The position numbers and the translations under genes are program-made. Below are positions 53,513-62,094 of a DNA stretch of 64,000 nt, piece by piece. The DNA is from Actinoallomurus oryzae (lineage in GTDB: Bacteria; Actinomycetota; Actinomycetes; Streptosporangiales; Streptosporangiaceae), in the NCBI RefSeq assembly GCF_039541955.1, contig NZ_BAABHF010000049.1, positions 62,001-126,000 on the forward strand, read 5' to 3'. The notes under the pieces were generated by a model, which saw only the letters and a list, made by a program, of their open reading frames with translations, did no database searches and was not told the DNA's origin. Every line of letters starts with the position of its first letter. Within the stretch, counting starts at the first letter, position 1.

Positions 53513-54805
53513 TCAGCGGCCGGACGCGGAGCGGCGACGCCGGGCCAGCGCGTCGATGCTCGCGGCGAAAAGCAAGAAGCCACCCGTGATGATGTAGTTC
53601 CAGTACGCGGGCTTGTGCAGCAGCAGCAGGCCGTTGATGATCGTCGCGATGACGACCCCGCCCAGGATCCCGTCCCGGATCTTCCCCCGGCCACCGAACA
53701 GGCTGGTGCCCCCGATGACGGCGGCACCCACCGCATAGAGCAGCGTATTGCCCGCGCCGGCGTCCGGGGTCACGGAGTTGAGCCGGGAGGCGGCGATGAT
53801 CCCGCTGAACGCCGCCAGCACCGAGCAGATCATGAAGACGGACATGCGGACCGAGCCCACCCGAATGCCCGCGCGGCGCGCCGCCTCGGAGTTGCCGCCG
53901 ACCGCGTAGATGTGCCGCCCGTACTTTGTCCGGCCCAGCACGAACGAGCAAATGATCAGCAACGCCCCGACGAGCGGCACTCCCCACGGTACGCCGCCGA
54001 AGAAGACATTCGGGTTGGCGGCCCGGTCAAGACTCAGGAAGTAGGTGCCGCCGAGGATCATCACGGCGACGAAGATGATCTGGCCGACCACCAGAGGGAA
54101 GGGGCGGCGTGCCAGCTTCCGCGCGTTCTGCCGTTGCCAGCGGAGCAGCTGGACGATCGCGTAGCCGGCGGTGGTCGCGCCCGCACACGTCCAGCCAAGC
54201 CAGATCGGCATCTGCTCGTTGGCCAACGCGATAATGAACTTGTCGTGGATCGGGACCGTTCCGCCCTCACCGATCAACCGGAGTGCGATGCCCTGCAGGC
54301 CGAGAAACAGCGCGAGCGTCACGACGAAGGACGGGATGCGCATGAACGCCACGAGGATGCCGATGAACGCGCCTATCGCGACACCGACGATCACCGCGAA
54401 GAGGACGGAGATCTCCCAGCCCCAGCCCGCATCCACGAGCAGCCGGCCCATGACGGCAGCGCAGGCGCCACTGGCCACGCCGGCGGAGAGGTCGATCTCA
54501 CCGAGCAGCAGCACGAACACCAGGCCCATCGCGAGGATCGACACTGGAAGCGCCTGAACCAGCAGGTTCGCAATGTTGGCCTTGCTGAGGAACAGATCCG
54601 GGCTCAGCACCCAGAACAGGATGACCAGCGCGAGCAGCCCGAAGAGCGCCGGCAGCGCACCGAGATCGCCGGAGCGCAGGGTGACGCCGTAGTCGCGGAT
54701 GGCCTCCGACACCGACTGCGTGCGGGTGTCGTTGGAGAAGTCGGAGCCGGCGACGGTCGCCGTGCCGGGGACCGTGTCGACCGGCTCGGGTGTTTCGGTA
54801 GACAT
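53513..54805 (-). CDS. xylH: Sugar ABC transporter permease (XylH-like)
   Basis: 430 residues with about ten or more hydrophobic segments. The family block VFVLLLGEIDLSAGVASGACAAVMG, PSFVVTLALFLGLQGIALRLIGEGGTVP and YAVGGNSEAARRAGIRV identify the BPD_transp_2 pentose permease type; the 430-residue length fits XylH better than RbsC (about 320). It forms the membrane channel for the sugar bound by the XylF-like protein. Eight bases separate it from the ATPase gene. Confidence 0.9.
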   Translation of the reverse strand: MSTETPEPVDTVPGTATVAGSDFSNDTRTQSVSEAIRDYGVTLRSGDLGALPALFGLLALVILFWVLSPDLFLSKANIANLLVQALPVSILAMGLVFVLLLGEIDLSAGVASGACAAVMGRLLVDAGWGWEISVLFAVIVGVAIGAFIGILVAFMRIPSFVVTLALFLGLQGIALRLIGEGGTVPIHDKFIIALANEQMPIWLGWTCAGATTAGYAIVQLLRWQRQNARKLARRPFPLVVGQIIFVAVMILGGTYFLSLDRAANPNVFFGGVPWGVPLVGALLIICSFVLGRTKYGRHIYAVGGNSEAARRAGIRVGSVRMSVFMICSVLAAFSGIIAASRLNSVTPDAGAGNTLLYAVGAAVIGGTSLFGGRGKIRDGILGGVVIATIINGLLLLHKPAYWNYIITGGFLLFAASIDALARRRRSASGR

Positions 54806-54813
54806 CGTGAACC

Positions 54814-55608
54814 TCAGATGCTTTCGGCGGCGGTCGAGGACGCAAGACCAAGATCACCCGAACGGCCACTGGTGATGAGCTCGACCACCTGGCTGTGGGT
54901 GACGTCGGCGCGCTTGACATCGGCGGCGACCCGGCCCAGGAAGAGGGCCGTGATCCGGTCGGCGACCTCGAACACGTCGTTCATGTTGTGCGAGATCAGC
55001 AGCACCCCGTGGCCGGTCTCCGCGAGACGGCGGACCAGGTCGAGGACCTGGCGCGTCTGCGCGACGCCCAGCGCGGCGGTCGGCTCGTCGAGGATCACGA
55101 CCTTCGAGTCCCACAGCACCGCCTTGGCTATCGCCACGGTCTGCCGCTGACCACCGGACAGGCTGGCCACCTGCTGGCGGACCGACTTGACGGTGCGAAC
55201 GGACAACCTCGCCAGGGTCTCGCGGGCGGCCTGCTCCATCGACGCCTCATCCAGGACGACGCCCTTCGTCCGCTCACGCCCGAGGAACATGTTCTGCGCG
55301 ATGTCCAGGTTGTCGGCCAACGCGAGGTCCTGGTAGACGACCTCGATGCCGAGCGCGGCGGCGTCCTTCGGGCTGTTGATGCTGACCTGGCGGCCCTCGA
55401 ACAGGATGCTGCCCGAGTCGACCGGGTGGATGCCGGCGATGCACTTGATCAAGGTCGACTTGCCCGCGCCGTTGTCACCGACCAGCGCGGTCACCTGGCC
55501 GGGACGCACAGCCAGGTTGACGTCGTGGAGCACATGGATGGCTCCGAAGCTTTTGTTGATCCCCACGAGCTCGAGCGTGGGGGGCTCGTTATCGGACAAG
55601 GTTCCCAT
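54814..55608 (-). CDS. xylG: Sugar ABC transporter ATP-binding protein (single-domain XylG-like)
   Basis: 264 residues with one ATPase domain: Walker A VGDNGAGKSTLIKCI, Q-loop VVYQDLALADNLD, signature ASLSGGQRQTVAIAKAV, Walker B KVVILDEPTAALG and H-loop VLLISHNM. Classical XylG/RbsA have two fused domains of about 500 residues; this single-domain form would act as a homodimer, as in FrcA-type systems. It sits between the binding-protein and permease genes. Confidence 0.9.
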   Translation of the reverse strand: MGTLSDNEPPTLELVGINKSFGAIHVLHDVNLAVRPGQVTALVGDNGAGKSTLIKCIAGIHPVDSGSILFEGRQVSINSPKDAAALGIEVVYQDLALADNLDIAQNMFLGRERTKGVVLDEASMEQAARETLARLSVRTVKSVRQQVASLSGGQRQTVAIAKAVLWDSKVVILDEPTAALGVAQTRQVLDLVRRLAETGHGVLLISHNMNDVFEVADRITALFLGRVAADVKRADVTHSQVVELITSGRSGDLGLASSTAAESI

Positions 55609-55628
55609 TCCCCCTAGAGCGGCGAGCG

Positions 55629-55652
55629 GGGCGCCCGCTGGCGCGGGCGCCC
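55629..55652 (-). other. Intercistronic hairpin between xylF and xylG
   Basis: Perfect 10-bp arms GGGCGCCCGC and GCGGGCGCCC with a four-base loop. It lies between the binding-protein stop (55660) and the ATPase start (55608). Such hairpins usually protect or partly terminate the upstream message so that binding protein is made in excess. Confidence 0.7.
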
Positions 55653-55659
55653 TCGGCGG

Positions 55660-56757
55660 TCACTGGATGCCGGCCGCCTTGCACTTGGCGGCGTAGGCGC
55701 CCTTGCACAGTTCGGTGGCCTTGACGCCACCGTCGGTGACGACCTGCTTGACGTTGTCCTTGAAGATGCCGATCGGCTGGAGCAGGATCGAGGGCACCTG
55801 CCGCTTGCCGGTCGGGTCGTCGGACGTGCCGTTCGTCTGCGGCTTCTGGCCCTTGGCCAGCGCCGTCACGACGTTGACGAGGGCGTCGGCCTCCTGCTTG
55901 TTCGGCTTGTAGACGGTCATGCACTGGGTGCCGTCGAGGATGTTCTGCAGACCCTGTGGCGTGGCGTCCTGGCCGGTGACGGGAACCTTGCCGGCCACGC
56001 TGTTCTTCTTGAGGATCGAGATGGCCGCCTGGCCCAGGCCGTCGTTCGCGGCGAGCACGCCGTCGATCTTGCCCTTCTGCTGGGTGTACATCTGCTCGAA
56101 GATCGTCGCGGCCTGCTGGTTGTCCCAGTCGGGCACGGCCTGCTCGGCGACCTTGGTGTAGTTGGTCACCTTGTCGAGGACCTCGTGCGCACCGTTCTTG
56201 AAGAGGGTGGCGTTGTTGTCGGTCGGGGAGCCGTCGAGGTAGACGATGTTCGACTTCTTGTCACCCAGGCACTTCTGCAGGCCCTGGCCCTGGACCCGGC
56301 CGACCTGCGTGCCGTCGAAGGACACGTAGTAGTCCGCGGAGCCGCCGAGCGTCAGGCGGTCGTAATCGATCGTCTGGACACCCTGCTGCTTGGCCTTGCT
56401 CTCGATGGCGGCCCCGGAGGCGGAGTCGAGGTTGACGATCGCCAGGATGGTCACACCACTCGTGATCATCTGGTCGGCGATGGTCTGCATCCGCTGCTTG
56501 TCGCCCTCGGCGTTCTGGATGTCGGCGGGGATACCGGCCTGCTTGAACGCCTGGGTCAGGACCGGACGGTCGAAGCTCTCCCAGCGGACCGAGGACTTCG
56601 TGTCGGGAAGGATGATCCCGACCTTGCCCTTGATCTTGCCGCCGCCGGAACCACCGTCGCCCTTGCTGTTGTTGTCATCTCCGTTACCACAGGCCGCGAG
56701 GCCCGCGGTGGCCATGGCAGCGATCGCCGCGATACACGCCGTGCGCTTCAGTCTCAC
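55660..56757 (-). CDS. xylF: Xylose-type sugar-binding lipoprotein (XylF-like)
   Basis: 365 residues. Lipoprotein signal with GLAAC (Cys23), Gly/Asp-rich linker, then the periplasmic-binding fold: KVGIILPDTKSSVRWESFD, DIQNAEGDKQRMQTIADQMI, VQTIDYDRLTLGGSADYYVS, VYLDGSPTDNNATLFKNGA, GVLAANDGLGQAAI, VTGQDATPQGLQNIL, TQCMTVYKP, all close to E. coli XylF. GTG at 56757 follows AGAAGG; a longer start would bury the signal peptide. First gene of the operon. Confidence 0.9.
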   Translation of the reverse strand: MRLKRTACIAAIAAMATAGLAACGNGDDNNSKGDGGSGGGKIKGKVGIILPDTKSSVRWESFDRPVLTQAFKQAGIPADIQNAEGDKQRMQTIADQMITSGVTILAIVNLDSASGAAIESKAKQQGVQTIDYDRLTLGGSADYYVSFDGTQVGRVQGQGLQKCLGDKKSNIVYLDGSPTDNNATLFKNGAHEVLDKVTNYTKVAEQAVPDWDNQQAATIFEQMYTQQKGKIDGVLAANDGLGQAAISILKKNSVAGKVPVTGQDATPQGLQNILDGTQCMTVYKPNKQEADALVNVVTALAKGQKPQTNGTSDDPTGKRQVPSILLQPIGIFKDNVKQVVTDGGVKATELCKGAYAAKCKAAGIQ

Positions 56758-57130
56758 GTCGACACCTTCTCCGAGCTCCCCAAGGAACAGTTTGTTTGGC
56801 CGCACAACGTATTCCTCGTGAGCTGCCACGTATAGGGCCCGAAAGGCGGAGACATGGGACGGTTACGACATCGAAATCTGATCGTCACATTACGGTCCGG
56901 GGTCGCCGCGTCGCCCTTAGCGATGGCCGTCCAAGGGTGCCCAGGACAGGCCAAGGATGGCGACGTTTTCGCAGGCCGTACGGGATGACAACGTAAGACA
57001 GAAATGGCCTCTCGGCGGCCGGCCGCCGAAGGCGATCCGGACCGGCGAAGGTACCCCAGCAACGGTCACGCTAAGTGATCGAAATCGGTCTCCTCGGCGG
57101 TGGTCGCCGCCACTTCACGAGAACGCCTCC
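56758..57130. other. Intergenic region upstream of the xylose-type operon
   Basis: About 370 bases with no convincing gene. It must hold the minus-strand promoter of xylF and the operator of the ROK protein. Several short low-GC patches occur (for example near 56865-56900 and 56985-57005), but I found no symmetric site strong enough to name. Confidence 0.4.
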
Positions 57131-57159
57131 CGCCCCCCGGGCCGGGCGGTCCGGGGGCG
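57131..57159 (-). terminator. Possible terminator after the secreted lipase
   Basis: CGCCCCCCGG and CCGGGGGCG arms (one bulged C) with an inner GC loop, just beyond the lipase stop on the minus strand. Confidence 0.4.
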
Positions 57160-57170
57160 CGGGTGGTTCG

Positions 57171-58583
57171 TCAGGGCTGGACGGGCATGGTCCAGCAGTT
57201 GGAGATGGCCGCCTTGCCCGACAGGCGGTCGGTCAGCCAGGAGATCGCGTCGGCCTGGTCGGTGAGCAGCGGCGTCAGGTGGTTGGTGAGGATCTTGTCG
57301 CCGAGGTTCGGCAGAACGATGGGCCGATAGGTGACGTTGCCGCCCTTCCGGCACCAGTCCACGGCCAGCTGCCGGGCCTGGGCGTGCGGGACGATGTCGT
57401 CCTCGGTCCCGGTGGCGAGCCGTACGGGGCCGGCGGGCTTGAGCGTGCCGATGCGCTGCGCGTCGAGCGTGGCCTGCGCCGCGGGGTTGGCGGCGATGAC
57501 GGCGGCGAGGGACTCGCCGCTGCTGGTCCACGTGGTGCTCGTGGCGAAGCCGTAGGTGAGGATCGCCTCTCCGATGCACATCGTCGACAGGTCCTGCAGC
57601 GCGGCCTTGCCGGCGGCGTTGGTGTTGGCGTCGAGAATGGCCTTGAGGGCCGGGTCGGACTGGGTGAAGCCGTTGATCGACCAGCCGAGCGCACCGGCGA
57701 GGGCGCTGCCGTCGATGCCCTTCATGACCGAGGTCAGGTCGGCGGGTGGCGCGCCGGCGTAGGTGCCGGCCACCTTCACGTCGGGCGCGTACGACGGCTG
57801 CAGCTCGGCGGCTGCGGCGCCGGCGCCACCGCCCTGGCTGTAGCCGTACAGGCCGACGCGCGAGTCGCCGGCGATCGACGCTCCCGGCACGGCGTGCGCC
57901 GCGCGGGCCGCGTCCAGCAGGGCGTGCCCCTGGTCGACGCGGTTGACGTAGGTGTGGAGCCGGTCGGTCGCGCCCAGGCCGACGTAGTCGGTGACGACGA
58001 CCGCCGCACCGGCGGAGAGCAGCCGGTAGATGGCGAGGTCGTCATAGCCGATCGACAGTGTCTGGCCGGTCAGGGTCAGCGGGTACTGCAGCGCCATCGA
58101 GGCCGAGCACTGGTCGCCCTGGCCCATGGTGCCCGAGGCGAACGCCACGAGCGGCCGGGAGCCCCCGCCGTGCCAGGCGGCCGAGGGTTCGATGTAGGCG
58201 CCGGTCACCGCGACCGGCTGCCCGTTCGAGTCGGTGGACTTGTACATCAGCCGGGTCGCCGTGCCCGGCAGCGGACGGCCGTCCAGGCCCGGCAGGCTCA
58301 ATCCGAGCGGCAGAGGCTCGGTACGGACCAGCGCGCCGTTGGCGGACGGCAGCGTCGCGGGCGGGTCGTAGAAGGCCGGGATGGTCACTCCACGGGACAC
58401 CTCGTCGGGGGACACGACGGCGGCGGACGCGGGTGCGGGTGCGGCGGTCAGGCCGACGCATGCCGCGACGGCGGCGATGACGGCCGATGCCCTCGTGCCG
58501 CCCGGCCTTCGCCGGGCGGCGGCGGAGTCCTCCGGAGACGGGGAGTGGGCGGGGGCACGGAGACGGGGGATGATGCGACGCAC
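57171..58583 (-). CDS. Secreted lipase (LIP family, alpha/beta hydrolase)
   Basis: 470 residues. A long signal region ends at APASAAVVS (about residue 53-57). The alpha/beta hydrolase core resembles Candida-type secretory lipases: VAFASGTMGQGDQCSASMAL, VVVTDYVGLGATDRLHTYVNR, nucleophile Ser in GLYGYSQGGGAG, acid in TGTEDDIVPHAQARQLA, and His in ILTNHLTPLL. It probably cleaves acylglycerols outside the cell. GTG at 58583 has GAGGAGAG upstream. A GTTAC-N6-GTAAC palindrome like that of the beta-oxidation genes lies 78 bases upstream. Confidence 0.88.
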   Translation of the reverse strand: MRRIIPRLRAPAHSPSPEDSAAARRRPGGTRASAVIAAVAACVGLTAAPAPASAAVVSPDEVSRGVTIPAFYDPPATLPSANGALVRTEPLPLGLSLPGLDGRPLPGTATRLMYKSTDSNGQPVAVTGAYIEPSAAWHGGGSRPLVAFASGTMGQGDQCSASMALQYPLTLTGQTLSIGYDDLAIYRLLSAGAAVVVTDYVGLGATDRLHTYVNRVDQGHALLDAARAAHAVPGASIAGDSRVGLYGYSQGGGAGAAAAELQPSYAPDVKVAGTYAGAPPADLTSVMKGIDGSALAGALGWSINGFTQSDPALKAILDANTNAAGKAALQDLSTMCIGEAILTYGFATSTTWTSSGESLAAVIAANPAAQATLDAQRIGTLKPAGPVRLATGTEDDIVPHAQARQLAVDWCRKGGNVTYRPIVLPNLGDKILTNHLTPLLTDQADAISWLTDRLSGKAAISNCWTMPVQP

Positions 58584-58660
58584 GGGACTCTCCTCGCTCT
58601 GCTACGGGGAAGTGGCCGCAAATTAACAGCGCCCGTCACCGCCAAGTAACTCACCAGTAG

Positions 58661-58676
58661 GTTACGCGTGGGTAAC
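58661..58676. promoter_or_regulatory. Palindrome GTTAC-N6-GTAAC in the lipase promoter
   Basis: GTTACGCGTGGGTAAC. Further GTAAC (58646-58650) and CAGTA half-sites lie next to it. It matches the arms and the six-base spacing of the site at 34007-34022. It is upstream of the secreted lipase, in an AT-richer patch containing GTTAATT on the coding strand, a possible -10. Confidence 0.55.
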
Positions 58677-58762
58677 TCCGGTCGAATCACTAACGTGCTG
58701 CCGATTCGTACTGGTTAGTCCATTAATTTCGCACAAAGGCCGGGCGACGGGGACGCGGGGCA

Positions 58763-60493
58763 TCAGGCCTTGGCGGGACGGAACGTCGTGGCGAAGGCCG
58801 CGAAGATGGGCTTGCTCGCCTTCCATCGGCTGTCCGGAACCTGCCAGTACAGGGCGTAGGCGTGCTTGCTGTTGGCCAGAATGTTCCGGTTGAGCACGTG
58901 CGTACGGCCGCTGGAGCCCCGATAGGTGAACTCCCAGTCGGCGGCCTTTCGGGCCTGCGGGTAGTCGACCGACTCAAGACGGACCCGGTGGTAGTCCGAG
59001 AAGCCGCCGCGCCGGGCGGCCTCCTGTTTCCTCCAGTCGGCCAGCGGGTCGGACTTGGGATGGTCCGACTGGTCGACGATGAGGAGCCGCGGGCTGTGCG
59101 GGTCCTCGACGTACAGGTAGTGACCGTGATGGGTGGCCGACCACCCGTCCGGTACGGCGATGGAGAAACCGGTGCGGTCGTGGTGCCAGTGGTAGCCGTC
59201 CGGCGGCGCGGCGGCCGTCGGCGACGTCGTCGGGGAGGCGGTCGTCGCGGACGGTGACGCCGGCGGCGACCCGGTCGAGGACGCGCCGGCCGGCGCGTGG
59301 CCCGGGGTCGTGCCCGCGTGGTTCGCGGACCGGCGCTCGTGGGCGTTCCCGCCGCCGAACACGCCGACGGCGGCCCAGGCCAGCAGTGTCACGGCGACCA
59401 CTGCGGCGGCGACCATCATGCCGGCGAGCGCGCGCCGGGACCGGTCGCCGGTGGCCGGGACGGTGCCGCCCGACCCGGCCGTCGCTGTTCCGGCCGTCGC
59501 TGTTCCGGCCGTCGCTGTTCCGGCCGTCGCCGTGAGGGCGGTCGCCGTGTCGGCGGTGGCCGGTTCCGCGGATCCGTCCGACGCCACGCGGGCGGCCTCG
59601 CCGGTCGGTGGCGCCGCGGCATCCACGTCCGCCCCGGCGTCCGCGGGGTCGGCGGGCGGCGCCTCGGCCGGCTCCGTGGCGCCCTCGGCGATCTCGCGCA
59701 GACCGGCCGCCACCGTCTCCACCGACGGGCGCGCCGACGGGTCGCGCTGGAGCAGGGCGCGGATCAGGGGCCACAGCGGGCCCGCGCGTTCGGGTTCGTC
59801 CGGGTCGTCCATGACGAGCGCGGCCAGGGTGGCCACCGCGCTGTCGCGGTCGAACGGCGGGCGGCCCTCCACGGCCGTGTACAGCGTGCCTCCGAGTGAC
59901 CACAGGTCCGACTCCGGTCCCGCCGTGTGCCCGCGTGCCCGCTCGGGCGCCATGTACGACGGCGAGCCGATCAGGACCCCCGAAGAGGTGACGGTCGAGC
60001 CGCCCTTGGCGGTGGCGATCCCGAAGTCGCCCAGCACCACCCGGCCGTCCTCGGCGAGCAGGACGTTGCTCGGCTTCACGTCGCGGTGCAGGACGCCCGC
60101 CGCGTGGGCGGCCCGCAGGCCGCCGAGCAGCTGCAGGCCGATCGCGGCGGTGCGCTCCGGGCTGAAGGGGCCGTCGGCGCGTACGGTCTCGGCGAGCGAC
60201 CGCGACGGGACGTACTCCATCACGATCCACGGCCGGTCCTCGTCCTCGACGATGTCGTACAGGCCGACGACGTTGGGATGGTTGAGCCGCGCGTTGGTCC
60301 GCGCCTCGCGGAGCGTACGGCGGCGCAGCGTCTCCTGCTCCTCCTCCGACAGCCCCGGCGGGAAGGCGACCTCCTTCACCGCGACCCTGCGGTCGAGCAC
60401 CTCGTCGGTGGCGAGCCAGACCACGCCCATCCCGCCACGCCCGATGACCCTGCCGAGCCGATACCGGTTCTTGAGCAGACGAGGGGTGTCCAC
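58763..60493 (-). CDS. Transmembrane serine/threonine protein kinase
   Basis: 576 residues. Kinase domain about 10-265: glycine loop GRGGMGVVW, Lys40 in VAVKEVAF, HRDVKPSN (Asp138), DFG (156-158), SPSYMAPERARG. A low-complexity Ala/Thr linker includes four TATAG repeats (321-340); one membrane helix (about 355-381), a Ser/Thr/Pro stalk, and an extracellular domain (about 430-576; HHDRTGFSIAVPDGW, WEFTYRG, AYALYWQVPDSRW) that resembles PsbP/DUF1795-type sensor domains. It is a PknB-class receptor kinase; ligand unknown. Confidence 0.92.
   Translation of the reverse strand: MDTPRLLKNRYRLGRVIGRGGMGVVWLATDEVLDRRVAVKEVAFPPGLSEEEQETLRRRTLREARTNARLNHPNVVGLYDIVEDEDRPWIVMEYVPSRSLAETVRADGPFSPERTAAIGLQLLGGLRAAHAAGVLHRDVKPSNVLLAEDGRVVLGDFGIATAKGGSTVTSSGVLIGSPSYMAPERARGHTAGPESDLWSLGGTLYTAVEGRPPFDRDSAVATLAALVMDDPDEPERAGPLWPLIRALLQRDPSARPSVETVAAGLREIAEGATEPAEAPPADPADAGADVDAAAPPTGEAARVASDGSAEPATADTATALTATAGTATAGTATAGTATAGSGGTVPATGDRSRRALAGMMVAAAVVAVTLLAWAAVGVFGGGNAHERRSANHAGTTPGHAPAGASSTGSPPASPSATTASPTTSPTAAAPPDGYHWHHDRTGFSIAVPDGWSATHHGHYLYVEDPHSPRLLIVDQSDHPKSDPLADWRKQEAARRGGFSDYHRVRLESVDYPQARKAADWEFTYRGSSGRTHVLNRNILANSKHAYALYWQVPDSRWKASKPIFAAFATTFRPAKA
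59475..59534 (-). repeat. Tandem 15-bp repeat (four units) in the kinase gene
   Basis: CCGGCCGTCGCTGTT is repeated exactly three times and a fourth time with two changes. It encodes the TATAG pentapeptide repeats in the juxtamembrane linker and keeps the reading frame for any copy number. Confidence 0.9.
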
Positions 60494-60514
60494 GACGTAC
60501 CGATCTACCCTTTT

Positions 60515-61270
60515 CTACCGAGAATTGACATGCGAGCCGCCGAGACGTGCGCGCACGACCAGGTCGTGCAGCGCCGGCTCGGCGGAGGGGCGTTCGGGCA
60601 GCGCCGAGTGGTCCCGCTCCTCCTCCAGCCGCGCCGTCATCGCCGCGACGTCGGCGGCGAGGCGTTCGCGGCCCGGCGCGTCCGCGGGCGGCGTGCCGTG
60701 CTCGGCCTCCCGCTTGGCCGCGATGAGCTCCGGCAGATACGCCGGCCCGTGGCCGAGGGCGGTCAGATCGGCGACGACCTCGCCCGTCCGCATGAGGTGG
60801 ATGCCGGTCGACAGCACGCGGAACGTGTAGAGCAGCGGCTTGAGCTCTCCGGTGCGCTCGAAGAACCCCCACTGGGTGCGCGCGAAGCCGAGGTAGTGGT
60901 GCGCGTGGTGACGCGTCAGGCACTCCGGCGCGAGCGCGACCATCTCCTCGTGCAGCGGTGAGGACGCGACGACGAGCGGCGAGAGGAGCTGTTCCAGAAC
61001 GTAGCCGTTGCGGCGCAGCAGCAGGCGGGCGAACTTGGCCAGGTCGTGGGTGACGAGGTCGACCTCCACGCCGTCGCGCGTCCAGGTGCGGTCGACGGTC
61101 TCGTCCCCGGTCCGCAGGCCGACGACGTCCTCGATCGGCATCAGGTGGACGCCGCGCAGGTCGACGTCGGAGTCGACGGACGGGAACCCGTACAGGTGGG
61201 CGCCGCTGACGGTCGCGAACACGACGTCGCCGGTCACCTCGCCGAGCCAGGGCGGCAGCGTACGGGTCAT
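60515..61270 (-). CDS. Nucleotidyltransferase (COG3541/RlaP-like), second of a pair
   Basis: 251 residues. VSGAHLYGFPSVDSDVDLRGVHL has the GS-like nucleotide loop and the SDxD metal-binding pair of pol-beta-type minimal nucleotidyltransferases. The remainder is helical (YVLEQLLSPLVVAS, HHAHHYLGFARTQWGFF). ATG overlaps the stop of the upstream homologue by four bases (ATGA). The family includes RNA-repair-associated RlaP proteins; the substrate is unknown. Downstream of the kinase start in the opposite sense of order, on the same strand. Confidence 0.8.
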   Translation of the reverse strand: MTRTLPPWLGEVTGDVVFATVSGAHLYGFPSVDSDVDLRGVHLMPIEDVVGLRTGDETVDRTWTRDGVEVDLVTHDLAKFARLLLRRNGYVLEQLLSPLVVASSPLHEEMVALAPECLTRHHAHHYLGFARTQWGFFERTGELKPLLYTFRVLSTGIHLMRTGEVVADLTALGHGPAYLPELIAAKREAEHGTPPADAPGRERLAADVAAMTARLEEERDHSALPERPSAEPALHDLVVRARLGGSHVNSR

Positions 61271-61947
61271 CGCGCGTCCCTCCGCCGTACCGACACCAGG
61301 AACTCCTCCACCCGCGCCCGGTCCGGCTCGGCGGGCAGCGCGCTGCGCTCCACGGCGGTGTCCAGGTCGCGGGTCAGCGACTCCCGCCAGTCCTCGATCT
61401 CCGCCCACGGCACCTCGCCCCGGCGCACCGCGAGCAGCCGTTCGCGGTGTTCCCGCACACCGACGAGCGGCTCCCCGTACGACAGGAGATGCCGTCCGCT
61501 GATCAGCAGGCGCAGCATGTGCATCACATGCTTCCAGCGGGGCTCGCCACGGGTGCGCAGGTCGCCGGTGAGCTTGCGGAACTGGCTGTCGGCGTACCGC
61601 AGGAACGTCGTGTGCGCCCGGCGGGACAGGAAGGCCTCGCGCAGCGCGAGCAGTTCCTCTCCCCGATCGGTGACCTTCTCCACGAGGGGCGACCAGAGAC
61701 ACTCCAGCGCGGTCGGGTTGGCCGCCAGCGCGAGCCCGAGGAAGCGCTCCAGCTCCCAGGAGAAGCGCTCGGCGTCCGGCTCGTCCACGTGCGTCGGCGG
61801 CTTGGTGAAGCCCCAGAACAGCGGCGTCGGCGCCGCGTACACGCCGCGCCGGTCGACGTCGCTGGCCTCCGTGGCGAGACCGTAGGCGCGGGAGCCGACC
61901 ACGACGGACAGCACCGTGTGGTCGCGCACCAGCGAAAGATCATCCAC
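61267..61947 (-). CDS. Nucleotidyltransferase (COG3541/RlaP-like), first of a pair
   Basis: 226 residues from GTG 61947. SVVVGSRAYGLATEASDVDRRGVY is the standard catalytic block (GS loop plus SDxD), followed by FWELERFLGLALAANPTALECLWSP-type sequence (FSWELERFLGLALAANP), KHVMHMLRLLISGRHLL. A TTG at 61983 would add 12 residues but has no ribosome-binding site. It overlaps the second nucleotidyltransferase by four bases. The two share the active-site pattern but little else, so they may form a heteromer. Divergent from gnd. Confidence 0.8.
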   Translation of the reverse strand: MDDLSLVRDHTVLSVVVGSRAYGLATEASDVDRRGVYAAPTPLFWGFTKPPTHVDEPDAERFSWELERFLGLALAANPTALECLWSPLVEKVTDRGEELLALREAFLSRRAHTTFLRYADSQFRKLTGDLRTRGEPRWKHVMHMLRLLISGRHLLSYGEPLVGVREHRERLLAVRRGEVPWAEIEDWRESLTRDLDTAVERSALPAEPDRARVEEFLVSVRRRDAR

Positions 61948-62094
61948 GAGGAAGAAGACTGTCGAATATCGCCGGTACGTCAACCGTTATTCGCCCAAAA
62001 GATCGGACTTTCTGCTGCCGCCGAGGCGGGCACCGGACGCCCGGCCGGTTTGGGCCGGACCGGAGCGGGTTAACCTGGGCGACGGGGTGATGAT

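Noticed and set aside
53496..53987. N-terminal extension of the ROK regulator
   Set aside because: It overlaps the permease gene in another frame and lacks similarity; the winged helix begins after GTG 53495.
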